A stretch of DNA of 64,000 nucleotides from the NCBI RefSeq assembly GCF_003052605.1, contig NZ_QASO01000142.1, positions 19,277 to 83,276 on the forward strand. The letters run 5' to 3'. The stretch is from Ectopseudomonas oleovorans. GTDB taxonomy: Bacteria > Pseudomonadota > Gammaproteobacteria > Pseudomonadales > Pseudomonadaceae. Position numbers and translations under genes: made by a program. Positions 25,414 to 33,136 of this stretch are shown here, piece by piece (the first letter of the stretch is position 1; each line of letters starts with the position of its first letter). The notes beneath the pieces were generated by a model. The model was not told the DNA's origin and did no database searches. It saw nothing but the letters and a program-made list of their open reading frames with translations.

Positions 25414-25785
25414 TCACAGTTCAACCCAGCCGTCTTCCATCTCCCTCAGTCGCTCGCCAGTGGCCTTGTCCGTCACCTTGGTTACAAACAGGTTGAGCAT
25501 GCCGCCCTCTGCGGCTTCGTCGAACTCGCCAGACTCGATGTAGCGGACAGCGCTTTCAATGTCGGCGTCTTCACTAAGGCTTGCCAGCCATCGGCACGGC
25601 TCGCCTCTGGGGTGGCCGGGCGGTAGCACGGCCACCCGTGATAGGTCGTCAGTGCGCCATGCCATGTAGTGACCAGTTGACGCCTTCGCAAAGGTGGCGC
25701 GGTCGAACCACTTATCGGCCTTGGTGTCGCTCCCACTCATCAGGTAGGCCAGGCGTATGCGGTAGCCCTTGAAGATCGTGGCCAT
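25414..25785 (-). CDS. Hypothetical protein of the island
   Basis: The 123-aa soluble, acidic protein is the last gene before the left attachment site. It has AAAGGAG upstream of the ATG. Nothing in it is recognised: an N-terminal strand-rich part (IFKGYRIRLAYLMSG) is followed by an acidic helical segment (EDADIESAVRYIESGEFDEAAE). Its terminal position is where satellites often carry accessory or anti-phage genes, but there is no direct evidence. Confidence 0.7.
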   Translation of the reverse strand: MATIFKGYRIRLAYLMSGSDTKADKWFDRATFAKASTGHYMAWRTDDLSRVAVLPPGHPRGEPCRWLASLSEDADIESAVRYIESGEFDEAAEGGMLNLFVTKVTDKATGERLREMEDGWVEL

Positions 25786-25826
25786 GGTCGCCGCACTCCT
25801 TTCTGGTCTGCGTGGATATTCGCCTA

Positions 25827-26405
25827 TTAACCACGCGCCAGGATAGCCCCCAGCATGCCCATAAAGCGGGCGTCTGCTTGCTTGACTCGCTCCAACTTCC
25901 TGGCGAACGTTAGCCCGTGCATGCCTTTGGGCTTCTCTATCCGTTCCGCGCCAAGCATGAGCGGGCCTTCGTTGACTCCGACTGCCTTCCTCAGCAATAG
26001 CGAACGATCAAGCGCGGCGCTGGTCTTGCTGGCTTGCTGGCTCGCGTAGTTCAGACAGTGGCACTGCCTACAGGCGAACAGGTCGCGCAAGTACAGCCGG
26101 GCGACACGGCGACTACAGCATGGGCAAAGGAACCACGCCCGCGTGCCGCCGAGGTGACACGGCGTCCGGGCAATAGTGACGCGGTAGTCCCTCAGCTCGG
26201 CGCCGGTCGCGGTCGCAACCCGGTAGCGCAGTCGCAGGCAATCAGCGGCCACAACTTCAAAGCACACCTGCCCGGCCTGCTTGCCGCTGCGCAGCCATTG
26301 CCATGTTCCACGCCCACCTACTACCAGCACGCCAGCCCTGTGCAGGGATCGCACGTCCAGGTTCAGGCGAGTCTCTACCGTCCCTTTCTCCCGCTGCCTG
26401 CTCAT
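25827..26405 (-). CDS. Zinc-ribbon protein of unknown function
   Basis: 192 aa. A central pair of knuckles, CPCCSRRV and CRQCHCLNY (about residues 94-121), spaced about 19 residues, forms a likely zinc ribbon. The N-terminal half is beta-rich and the C-terminal basic (KLERVKQADARF). It suggests nucleic-acid or protein binding. It follows the XRE/small-gene group on the same strand. I recognise this type only as an uncharacterised protein of integrative elements. Confidence 0.72.
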   Translation of the reverse strand: MSRQREKGTVETRLNLDVRSLHRAGVLVVGGRGTWQWLRSGKQAGQVCFEVVAADCLRLRYRVATATGAELRDYRVTIARTPCHLGGTRAWFLCPCCSRRVARLYLRDLFACRQCHCLNYASQQASKTSAALDRSLLLRKAVGVNEGPLMLGAERIEKPKGMHGLTFARKLERVKQADARFMGMLGAILARG

Positions 26406-26466
26406 TGCTAACCTAAATCAATTGGGAATCTCACCGTTCTTCAGCGGTTAGGATGGTTTCTTGCTG

Positions 26467-26640
26467 TCACTGAAAACCATCGGCAATCCGTTGCATCTCG
26501 GCCAACTCGGCCAGTGCTTCGGCGGTTAGTCGGGCCTTCGCCTCAAGGTAGCAAAGCTGTGATATGGCGTGCGCCTGGCGATTGATCAGCCTCTTCCGGG
26601 CTGCGCTCAGGGTCAGCGACTTGCGGCGTCGGGGTGGCAT
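26467..26640 (-). CDS. Small 57-aa basic/helical protein
   Basis: ATG at 26640 lies four bases after the stop of the XRE gene; GGAG within that gene's end is six bases upstream. The peptide starts MPPRRRKSLTLSAARKRL and continues as an amphipathic helix (RLTAEALAELAEMQRIADGF). Good ribosome site and operon position support it; function unknown. Confidence 0.6.
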   Translation of the reverse strand: MPPRRRKSLTLSAARKRLINRQAHAISQLCYLEAKARLTAEALAELAEMQRIADGFQ

Positions 26641-26643
26641 AAA

Positions 26644-27291
26644 TCACTCCAGAATCAAATTGAACTGCAAGGTATCCAGCCGTGCCATGGAAGCCTCCAG
26701 GTGGAGTTGTTTAAGGGATCGCACGGCGGTGCGGGCAGTTGATGCAGCTTGCTCGGTAGCGCTTGCCCAGCGCGAACCACCACGAACCTCTTGCCATTCT
26801 TCGGACTGCTCGACTCTGGCGCGGGCTCGGTCTGCCTCGGTTATCTGCTCAGCCATCAGCCCCACAAGCCGCTCCACCGTAACGACACGCTGGCGCAGCC
26901 CGCAAAGCGCTACGGCGTCGCGCAAGCGCTGGCGCTCGGTGTCTGCCAGCATCAAAGCGTTCAGCTCGCGCAAGGCGGCATGATCCACGTCGCTGCGCTC
27001 CATGGTTTCGGTATTGCCCAGCAGGTAATCAATTGATACGTCATACAGGCGAGCACTGCGCTTGATGACCCAGATAGGAATCTGGGAAGAGTCTTTGCCG
27101 CCTTCGATCTTGGCGAGCTTGGAGCTATTGGAGTAACCAAGCTGTTTGGCGGCGTAAACCTGGCTCATACCGGCAAACTCGCGTGCTTCTCGCAGGCGAG
27201 CGCCTACAGCCTTTGCCAAAACGGCTTGTTCCTGGCGGGTTGGCAACTTTCCCAAGGAGGCGCAGCGAATACCGCTGTAGTCGTCAGGCAT
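26644..27291 (-). CDS. XRE-family helix-turn-helix regulator
   Basis: 215 aa. The N-terminal HTH covers about residues 27-88 (LREAREFAGMSQVYAAKQLGYSN, then SKLAKIEGG and a YDVSIDYLLG recognition of XRE family ends). The remainder is a long helical, possibly coiled region (RQRVVTVERLVGLMAEQITEADRARARV). It may act as the element's lysogeny-type repressor or regulate cargo. Overlaps the preceding gene by 8 bp. Confidence 0.82.
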   Translation of the reverse strand: MPDDYSGIRCASLGKLPTRQEQAVLAKAVGARLREAREFAGMSQVYAAKQLGYSNSSKLAKIEGGKDSSQIPIWVIKRSARLYDVSIDYLLGNTETMERSDVDHAALRELNALMLADTERQRLRDAVALCGLRQRVVTVERLVGLMAEQITEADRARARVEQSEEWQEVRGGSRWASATEQAASTARTAVRSLKQLHLEASMARLDTLQFNLILE

Positions 27292-27475
27292 TGCCCGCTC
27301 CCGCTTGGGTGCCGCCTATAGAAAAGATCAGCGGACGTTTCTCGGCCAAAGCGATCAGCGCAACAATGGCGCCAACGTCACCGGCATCGGCAGCAGCGCG
27401 AAGCTCCAGCCAATAGCGGCGTAATTCACCAGCCCCCGGACAAGATCGAGGGCCACGGGTTACGGGTTTCTTCAT
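27284..27475 (-). CDS. Small hypothetical protein upstream of the XRE gene
   Basis: 63 aa. AAGGAG six bases before ATG 27475 and an 8-bp overlap with the XRE start argue that it is translated. It begins basic and continues with an Ala-rich helix (LRAAADAGDVGAIVALIALAEKR). No function recognised. Confidence 0.6.
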   Translation of the reverse strand: MKKPVTRGPRSCPGAGELRRYWLELRAAADAGDVGAIVALIALAEKRPLIFSIGGTQAGAGNA

Positions 27476-27529
27476 GGATGGCTCCTTGGCTCGGGACAGG
27501 CGAGCCGTTTCGGCGGCTCGCCTTGTTCG

Positions 27530-28126
27530 TCAGGCTGCGCTGTTCGTTTCGGGGTAGACGTGGCGCACCAGCGCGGCGGAACTTTTCATCAGTGACGCGG
27601 TTTCGGTCATGAGCGCGGGCATGGCTTCATGCTCGTCCTTCAAGCGCCGAATATCGTCCAATGTCGGGCGGGCAGATGACTGGGCAATCTCCAGCGGGAC
27701 GCCCTCATCAACCAACATGCGCACCTTGGTGTCGCGTGCCATTTCGGCCTGCTGAATTGCGCTCTGTAGCGTCTTGCACTTCGCGCCGTGATCCAGGTTT
27801 TTCCGTACTTGTGCCGAACGGGCGTCATGCAGGCGGGCATCCTCGCGCAGTCGCGCCTTGCCGGCTCGGAGCGCCTCCTTTGCCTTCGTGCTGATATCCA
27901 GGCGACAAGTAACGTCTGCCAGCTCGGCACGGGCTGCGGCCAGCGCGTCACGCTCGCTACCGTGCTGCTGAACAGCCGCAACCCATTGCGCAGCGGTGTC
28001 GATTCGGAGCATTTGCAGGGTGGTCTGTTGAATGCGGTTGGTGATCGATGTGAACTCGTCGGGGCAAGCCGTTGCCAGGTCTACCCGTTGGGCGTCGGCC
28101 AAAAGTTGCTGTGGATCGGTGCTCAT
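27530..28126 (-). CDS. Hypothetical helical protein
   Basis: This 198-aa protein is predicted largely alpha-helical with coiled-coil-like stretches (about residues 55-130, AARAELADVTCRLDISTKAK and onwards). No membrane segment or motif is recognised. AGGGAAG upstream supports ATG 28126. Confidence 0.68.
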   Translation of the reverse strand: MSTDPQQLLADAQRVDLATACPDEFTSITNRIQQTTLQMLRIDTAAQWVAAVQQHGSERDALAAARAELADVTCRLDISTKAKEALRAGKARLREDARLHDARSAQVRKNLDHGAKCKTLQSAIQQAEMARDTKVRMLVDEGVPLEIAQSSARPTLDDIRRLKDEHEAMPALMTETASLMKSSAALVRHVYPETNSAA

Positions 28127-28200
28127 GGTCTTCCCTTGTTGGTGGTGTGAACGGCGCCGGCATTCAGCTCGGCATGGATTTGATTTGCCTGCCGAGTCAA
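28123..28200 (-). CDS. Possible small ORF coupled to the next gene
   Basis: A frame open from about 28300 ends with TGA overlapping the ATG of the 198-aa gene (ATGA). Its only plausible start is TTG at 28200 (25 aa); the longer frame, with SLPQRQRLTRQANQIHAEL, looks protein-like but lacks ATG or GTG. Either a short leader or a decayed gene. Confidence 0.28.
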   Translation of the reverse strand: MTRQANQIHAELNAGAVHTTNKGRP

Positions 28201-28320
28201 GCGCTGGCGTTGCGGCAGTGAGGCAGTACGGGGCGCGGTATGGGCCTCGGGTGATTGACGGGGTTCATGGTGGCGAAGGTAAGCGGGGCCGCTTCTGTGG
28301 ATTTTCCAACTTAAGGCGAA

Positions 28321-28677
28321 TTAAGCCGATTTAGGCTCTTTTAATGGCTCACAGGAAAGGGGCGGCTCCATTGGTTCGTTGTCGTATTGATCGCGCAGGG
28401 TTACGCCATTGGCGCAGTAGCGGCCAGCCGGCGCATAGCAGGCGCGGCAGGCCATCAGGTGGTTTATGTATCGGTCACGGCGCTGGCGCCATTCAGGCGT
28501 TGCCGTGGCGGCAGTGAGGATAAACCCGCGTTGCTCGCCATCGAGAGCGCTCTGAGGTGCTGGCGCCGGGGTTGGTGGTGGTGGTGGTGCGACGGTCACC
28601 AGGGCGGGGCGGTCAGGGTGGCCACCAGCGGGCTGCGAGTCCATACGCTCGAACAGGTCGGCAAGTAGGCGACTCAT
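28321..28677 (-). CDS. Hypothetical protein with Cys-rich C-terminus
   Basis: 118 aa: a short helical start, a Pro-rich linker (about residues 30-43) and CRACYAPAGRYC near residues 77-88, which could hold zinc. The start overlaps the preceding stop as ATGA. Function unknown. Confidence 0.65.
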   Translation of the reverse strand: MSRLLADLFERMDSQPAGGHPDRPALVTVAPPPPPTPAPAPQSALDGEQRGFILTAATATPEWRQRRDRYINHLMACRACYAPAGRYCANGVTLRDQYDNEPMEPPLSCEPLKEPKSA

Positions 28678-28997
28678 GCGCTCGCCCTCTTGCTCAGATA
28701 CACGTCTATATACGTCTGAATTTTCGCGGGAACGGTGGGAATGTGGGAAAAGCCAGTAACCATGCGGGTTACAGGCCGGGGAACTGTTCCCAACTTGTTT
28801 TGGAGTGGGAACAAACCAGCGTATTCAGGAATAAGAGAGGCTGCTTTTATACTCACAACATGAAGTGTGTTCCCACTGTTCTCACTTCTCTTTATAGAGC
28901 GGGAACGCTTGCAGGCCGCGCCATTGCTGGCCGTTCCCGCCGTTCCCACCGTTCCCACAGATTTCAGGTTCCTGTATGCGTGTAGTTGCTCATTCAT
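28674..28997 (-). CDS. Hypothetical protein encoded across the GTTCCC repeats
   Basis: The 107-aa frame overlaps the DUF927 gene end by 8 bp and the next start by 4 bp, as expected for a real operon member. Its N-terminal SVGTVGTAGTASNG is simply the translation of repeated GTTCCC motifs, so the region may be a replication-origin repeat array that happens to be open. I keep it as a possible gene. Confidence 0.45.
   Translation of the reverse strand: MNEQLHAYRNLKSVGTVGTAGTASNGAACKRSRSIKRSENSGNTLHVVSIKAASLIPEYAGLFPLQNKLGTVPRPVTRMVTGFSHIPTVPAKIQTYIDVYLSKRASA
28728..28956. other. GTTCCC repeat array (candidate replication origin)
   Basis: Eight exact GTTCCC/GGGAAC copies in 229 bp: 28728, 28779, 28786, 28807, 28868, 28900, 28933, 28942 and 28951 mark the starts (nine counting the palindrome GGGAACTGTTCCC as two). 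The last three are spaced 9 bp. They adjoin the replication gene, as P4 iterons do. Confidence 0.45.
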
Positions 28998-30792
28998 GGG
29001 GCGCCCCTTCGCCGGCCAGGCGCTCGGGGTCGATCACATACAGGTTGACGGAGCCGCCACCAGGCAGACGATATTTCTTGGTGTAGCGCTTGGCGTCAGT
29101 GTCGCGCTTGGCGAGCGCCCCGGCGGTGTCCAGGGCTTTGCCGATGCGCGTCAGGCCAAAGCCGGTGGCGGCCTCTTGCAAGCCTGAACGATTGAACAGG
29201 TAGAGGCGGCGTTGCTGGTCAATCTTCCAATACCCGGCGCGGTCACGAACGATGCCGGTCGAATCACTCGCGTCCAGGTCAGAGAACCGACTATCGCCAT
29301 GGCGCTCGATAAAGCTGGCGATGCTGCCCAGGATTTGCCGGTCTTCGGCGTTGCCGCTGCCGACACGTTCCAGCCATTCGCGGTACAGGGTCAGGCTGTC
29401 GGCCAGGCTGGCGCCTACCGGCCAGGGCAGCAGGCCGTAGGCAATGGCCATCTCACCAGCCAGGGCAATGACTGCGAAGCGATCCGCCACGCGGCCAGCT
29501 TGGGCGTTATCGACAATGAACCGGGCGCGCACCTTGGCGAAGTCTTCCAGCAGGCCGGCGCGGTCGTCTCCAGCCGTCAGCCGCTCAACGAATGCCGTGC
29601 CCAGGTGGCCATAGTTCTGCCCTGCCGCCACTGTCAGGGCGCGGTGGAAGTCTTCGCCGGTCATGCCGTGCAGATCATCGAAGGCGCGGTACTCCCGCGT
29701 GCCGGCGTCCACGTCCACCATGCGCAGCTCGGCGCCAGCATGGGCCGGGTTGCCGGCAATGGCGGCGTGCTCCGATAGCGAGCGCTCGCCACTGGAAAGG
29801 GTCAGCAGGCGCCAGGACAGTTTGGCGCGGCCCTCTCGTTCGCGGGTCATGGTGCCTTTACCCTGGCCGTTCGCCAGCGCGTATGCCATTTCTTGCACCT
29901 GCTTGGGGTTGGCTCGCTTGATTTCGTCCAGCGGTAGCAGGGTGTCGTTACGCCCTGCCGCTTCAATCTCAAGCCCGCCTTTGCTCATATCCCAACTGGC
30001 AGCGAATACCCCAGGGTTGCCCCAGGCTGAGGCGCCGACCAACTGCGCCAGTGACTTGCCGCTGGAGCTGTCGCCTATCAGGTGGACGCCGCCACCATTC
30101 ACCCCCACCAGGCTCAGCAGCGGGCCAGCCAGCGCGCAGCCTATGGCCAGGGTAAGGACTGGGTTGCCCACGCAATACGCAGCTACCTGGCTCTGCCACG
30201 CCTCAAGCGAGCCGCCAACCGTGTACAGGTTCAGCGCTCGCCCGCTGCTCTGGTAGCGCACACCTTCGCCACCAATCACGCGCCCCGGCAGGACGAAAGC
30301 CCCGGACTCGTGCCAGCCTGGCCGGTTGGTGGTGGCCACGGTCTGGCGCGGCTCCTGCTCCAGCAGGTACTCCATGAAGGCGCAGCGCTTGCGCTGGCTG
30401 ATTACCGCGCCCATGGCGAACAGGGTTCGGCGGGCGTCCTCGCCACTGCCGCCGAACACCTCCATAGGCATAACCCATTCGCGCATACCTCCATGCGTCA
30501 CCAGGCGCAGCAGTCGGCCCTCGCTACCATCGTCGCTGTTCAGGGTGCGCGCCTCAACAAATACCGGCGAAGCGATCCATTCATCCACCAATGCCGGCTG
30601 CTTGTCCTCGTCGTCGCCCTCGGTCGCGCCCTTGGTGGTGTGGCGATAAACACCAGGCTTAAGGCGGCGCCCCTTCTCGTTTTGCACCCACGATTCGTAC
30701 ACCCCCCAACATGGGCGCTCGGGATTGATGGTCGGCGGCTCTGGCTTGCTGGCCAGGGCGACCATGGGCTTTGCAGGTTCGGGCTTGCTCAT
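28990..30792 (-). CDS. DUF927 P-loop replication protein (helicase-like)
   Basis: 600 aa from ATG 30792, which overlaps the primase stop (ATGA). After a Pro-rich N-terminus, the DUF927 domain spans about residues 100-430, with Walker A HLIGDSSSGKSLAQLVGAS and acidic LLPLDEIKRANPKQVQEMAYALANG as Walker B/arginine-finger neighbourhood; the C-terminus has winged-helix-like sequence. DUF927 proteins pair with toprim primases in mobile elements and probably unwind the origin, as P4 alpha does with both functions in one chain. Upstream codons to 30861 are open but lie in the primase gene. Confidence 0.85.
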   Translation of the reverse strand: MSKPEPAKPMVALASKPEPPTINPERPCWGVYESWVQNEKGRRLKPGVYRHTTKGATEGDDEDKQPALVDEWIASPVFVEARTLNSDDGSEGRLLRLVTHGGMREWVMPMEVFGGSGEDARRTLFAMGAVISQRKRCAFMEYLLEQEPRQTVATTNRPGWHESGAFVLPGRVIGGEGVRYQSSGRALNLYTVGGSLEAWQSQVAAYCVGNPVLTLAIGCALAGPLLSLVGVNGGGVHLIGDSSSGKSLAQLVGASAWGNPGVFAASWDMSKGGLEIEAAGRNDTLLPLDEIKRANPKQVQEMAYALANGQGKGTMTREREGRAKLSWRLLTLSSGERSLSEHAAIAGNPAHAGAELRMVDVDAGTREYRAFDDLHGMTGEDFHRALTVAAGQNYGHLGTAFVERLTAGDDRAGLLEDFAKVRARFIVDNAQAGRVADRFAVIALAGEMAIAYGLLPWPVGASLADSLTLYREWLERVGSGNAEDRQILGSIASFIERHGDSRFSDLDASDSTGIVRDRAGYWKIDQQRRLYLFNRSGLQEAATGFGLTRIGKALDTAGALAKRDTDAKRYTKKYRLPGGGSVNLYVIDPERLAGEGAPHE

Positions 30793-31664
30793 TGTTGGGA
30801 CTCCAGCCATTGGCGCAGGTCGTTGTAGTCGGAAAGGTTCGGCGGCGCGTCGTCCGGCCACTCGGGGAACACCACTTGCCCACCGACCGCCACAGCGGCG
30901 GCATTGGCTGCGGTGCGGCCTGGATTGCCCTCGGTCTGGCGGTCGTCGTCGCCGGCGAAGATAAACACGGCTTCCGGGTGGCGGCGTTGCAGGTGGCGAC
31001 CAGCCTCCAGCAGATTGCCGGCATTCATTGCGCAGGCGACCGGGTGGCCCGTTTCAGCGTGAAGCGTGGCGCCGGTTGCCCAGCCTTCGCAGACGTACAG
31101 CGGTTGGCCTGGCTCCAGTGTGCCGATGGGCGAATAGCAGCCCTTTACCCGTCCACCAGAAAGGAATCGCTTTTGCCCATCGGCGCCGATGCGTTGCAGG
31201 TTCACCAGCTCCCCGCCGTGGTACAGCGGCACCAGCAGCACGTCACCCTGCTGGCGCAGGTTGTACGGGCGGCAGCCCTTGGCGGTCAGGTAGGGGTGGC
31301 CCGGATCGGCGCGGCGGGCGTCGCGCCACAGCCGGGCGGCGTACTCGGCGGCGGCTTGCTGGCGCTGGTGCTGGTCGGCTTCGCGCTGGCGCCTGGCCTG
31401 CTCGATGCGCTGGCGCACCTGCTCGGCCTCCAGCGGGTTGGCCGGCTCCCGGCTGCTCCAGGTGTGCGAGGCGCCAGCCTTCCAACTGCCGAAACAGCCC
31501 GAGGCGATACCGTCGGGATACAGCACATACCAGCCGTTTTGCGTGCCGGCCTTGTCGCCTGGCACATGGAAGCGGCGCAGGGTGCCGTCAGGCACGGGCA
31601 CCCACTCAAGCGGGCCATAGCTGGCTTGCATAGCGTCGCGGAACTGAAACACGGGGTCAGTCAT
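30789..31664 (-). CDS. Toprim-domain primase-like protein
   Basis: 291 aa. The middle carries HPYLTAKGCRP and VLLVPLYHGGELVNLQRIG, as in phage/plasmid toprim primases; the toprim core follows at about residues 190-275: YVCEGWATGATLHAETG (catalytic Glu) and VFIFAGDDDRQTEGNPG (DxD). It likely makes primers for the element's replication. Overlaps the DUF927 gene by 4 bp and the preceding gene by 8 bp. Confidence 0.87.
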   Translation of the reverse strand: MTDPVFQFRDAMQASYGPLEWVPVPDGTLRRFHVPGDKAGTQNGWYVLYPDGIASGCFGSWKAGASHTWSSREPANPLEAEQVRQRIEQARRQREADQHQRQQAAAEYAARLWRDARRADPGHPYLTAKGCRPYNLRQQGDVLLVPLYHGGELVNLQRIGADGQKRFLSGGRVKGCYSPIGTLEPGQPLYVCEGWATGATLHAETGHPVACAMNAGNLLEAGRHLQRRHPEAVFIFAGDDDRQTEGNPGRTAANAAAVAVGGQVVFPEWPDDAPPNLSDYNDLRQWLESQQ

Positions 31665-31938
31665 GCCTCACCCCCTGGCGATCCATGAAGGCGCGGACGG
31701 TGCGCCCGTGGGCCTCGGCACGGATGCGGGTCAGGTCATCCATGCAATCGTGCGGGCGCGCCTCTACCACGGCGCCAGCGCTGCGGATGGCGATCAGCCC
31801 CAACTCTGCATCGGCCTGGCTCAGGAACGGGCCGAACAGCGGGCGGGGCGCCTTCGGGTGGGTGACGAAATACAGGGTTTCGGCTTTCTCCAGGCAAGCC
31901 GAACCCATCGGCGCATGGGCGCCGTTTTTCGTATGCAT
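31657..31938 (-). CDS. Small hypothetical protein before the primase
   Basis: 93 aa with TLYFVTHPKAPRPLFGPFLS and a His/Cys-containing HDCMDDLTRIRAEAHGR stretch. Overlaps the primase start by 8 bp, implying coupling. Not recognised. Confidence 0.65.
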   Translation of the reverse strand: MHTKNGAHAPMGSACLEKAETLYFVTHPKAPRPLFGPFLSQADAELGLIAIRSAGAVVEARPHDCMDDLTRIRAEAHGRTVRAFMDRQGVRHD

Positions 31939-31943
31939 GGTGG

Positions 31944-32294
31944 TTACTCCTGCTTGGCGGTTGGCCAGAAGCCGGTGGCGGCCAGGAAAGCGTGGCCGGG
32001 ATGCTCGGCTTCGCGTACCTCGATCACCTGGCGCTTGATGGCGTGCGTTTGCTGCTCGGCCTGCTCATGCTCAGTCGGGCGCAGATCGACACGAACTATG
32101 CAGACCAGGGCGGCGGGCAGTGCGTCGCGGATCATGCCGGCCAGCTCAAGCGCCAGCCCGCCGATGGTCAGCGGTGGCAGTTCGCGGCGGCGTCCGTTGC
32201 TTGGGTGGCAGACGGTGACAACATGCCCGAGGGTGGTTGCAGTGCTTTGCAGGCGGTCGCCTTGCTCGATGGCGAGGGGGATAAGGTCACGCAT
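31944..32294 (-). CDS. Small hypothetical protein of the replication operon
   Basis: 116 aa, soluble, with strand-helix pattern (GHVVTVCHPSNGRRRELPPL, then ALVCIVRVDLRPTEHEQ). Starts 8 bp inside the preceding gene. No function recognised. Confidence 0.63.
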   Translation of the reverse strand: MRDLIPLAIEQGDRLQSTATTLGHVVTVCHPSNGRRRELPPLTIGGLALELAGMIRDALPAALVCIVRVDLRPTEHEQAEQQTHAIKRQVIEVREAEHPGHAFLAATGFWPTAKQE

Positions 32295-32574
32295 GGTCGG
32301 CCTCCGTCGCGTAGTCGAGTTGGGCAGCCAGTTCGGCGGCTTGTTCTGCCAGGTATTCGCGCCAGTCGGTCGCAGCGTTAAGGCCCAGGTCTGAAAGGTG
32401 ACGGGTATCCATTAGCCCGCTGCGGATACCCTCGCTCAGCTCAGCGAATGCTGCCGGGTAGGCTTTGCGGATGGCGCGCAGGGTGGCGGCGAGCATGTCC
32501 AGATGCTCGCAGGTGGCCGTCAGCAGATCGATGGCATCCTGTGCCACGTTGGCGGCGGTTGGGGCTTGGCTCAT
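32287..32574 (-). CDS. Small helical hypothetical protein
   Basis: 95 aa, almost wholly helical and acidic (AQDAIDLLTATCEHLDMLAA). Overlaps its neighbours on both sides (4 and 8 bp), so it is a coupled member of the operon. No function recognised. Confidence 0.63.
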   Translation of the reverse strand: MSQAPTAANVAQDAIDLLTATCEHLDMLAATLRAIRKAYPAAFAELSEGIRSGLMDTRHLSDLGLNAATDWREYLAEQAAELAAQLDYATEADHA

Positions 32575-32858
32575 TGCACACCCCCTACGGCTTCCAGTGC
32601 TGCCAGGCTCTGGCAGGCAGCGCGGTAGCTGGCAGCGAAGGCCAGCACGGCGTCACCTTGGCAAACGCGCCACATGCCGCCAACAGGGCGAATCTGCAAG
32701 GCGCCGGCATTAGCACGGGCCTCGATTTCACGGGCACGGGCCATGGCTGCGTCGTAGCGAGCCAGGCGGACGGACAGGGACGAATCAGAACGCAGCGCGG
32801 CGAAGGCGCGGGCCTTCCAGGCGGCGGCATGGGTGGACGGATTGCGGGTGGTTTGCAT
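32571..32858 (-). CDS. Icd-like position protein downstream of the antisense RNA region
   Basis: 95 aa from ATG 32858 with AAGGAG nine bases upstream. It is helical, Ala/Arg-rich (SVRLARYDAAMARAREIEAR), with a C-terminal GGMWRVCQGDAVLAFA strand. An open frame continues upstream to ATG 33140 through the structured RNA region; database entries called Icd-like often use that start, but the upstream part follows RNA pairing rather than protein conservation. In P1 the gene at this place is icd (cell-division inhibitor), controlled by C4 RNA. Function here is unproven. Confidence 0.62.
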   Translation of the reverse strand: MQTTRNPSTHAAAWKARAFAALRSDSSLSVRLARYDAAMARAREIEARANAGALQIRPVGGMWRVCQGDAVLAFAASYRAACQSLAALEAVGGVQ

Positions 32859-32881
32859 GGGTGGTGCTCCTTTTGCTGGGG

Positions 32882-33095
32882 AGCTACCGGAATCACTTCC
32901 ACATGATTGGCGGTAGCTGCGTACGGGTGTGGAAGGCCGGGGCAAAAGGAACCCGGCAGGGCCGAAGCCCTCCCGCACGCAGCCACCAAGACACGAGACG
33001 GCGGGCACAAAAAAAGCGCCTGCTGTCGAACGGTGGCGCTTGTGCGCCTTCTGCTTTCTGGGGCTTCCACACCCACTGGCCGCCATGTGGGCGAC
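32882..33095 (-). ncRNA. P4 CI / C4-like antisense immunity RNA region
   Basis: On the minus-strand transcript, segment A (33074-33064, GGGTGTGGAAG) is complementary over 11 nt to segment B (32935-32925, CTTCCACACCC). B can also pair over 8 nt with segment A' (32904-32897, TGTGGAAG), which lies just upstream of the ribosome site of the next gene. A further hairpin joins 32918-32911 with 32889-32882 (AGCTACCG/CGGTAGCT), and a GGGCTTCGGCCC hairpin sits between. P4 immunity uses the same seqA-seqB-seqC logic: processed CI RNA (seqB) pairs with the leader and stops transcription. RNA ends are my estimate. Confidence 0.6.
33009..33041 (-). terminator. Terminator inside the immunity region
   Basis: On the minus strand AAGCGCC and GGCGCTT form a stem around an 18-nt loop, followed by seven T. 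It lies between segments A and B, where P4-type conditional termination would act. Confidence 0.6.
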
Positions 33096-33101
33096 GGACA
33101 C

Positions 33102-33130
33102 ACCATAGCGCCGGGGCAGGCGAAGTGCAA
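33102..33130 (-). promoter_or_regulatory. Promoter of the immunity RNA
   Basis: On the minus strand TTGCAC (33130-33125) and TATGGT (33107-33102) are spaced 17 bp. Predicted start is near 33095, about 20 nt before segment A, as expected for a P4 PLE-like promoter. Confidence 0.5.
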
Positions 33131-33136
33131 GCGCGT

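Noticed and set aside
28674..28997. CRISPR-like array from the GTTCCC repeats
   Set aside because: Units are only 6 bp, in both orientations and unevenly spaced; no cas genes.
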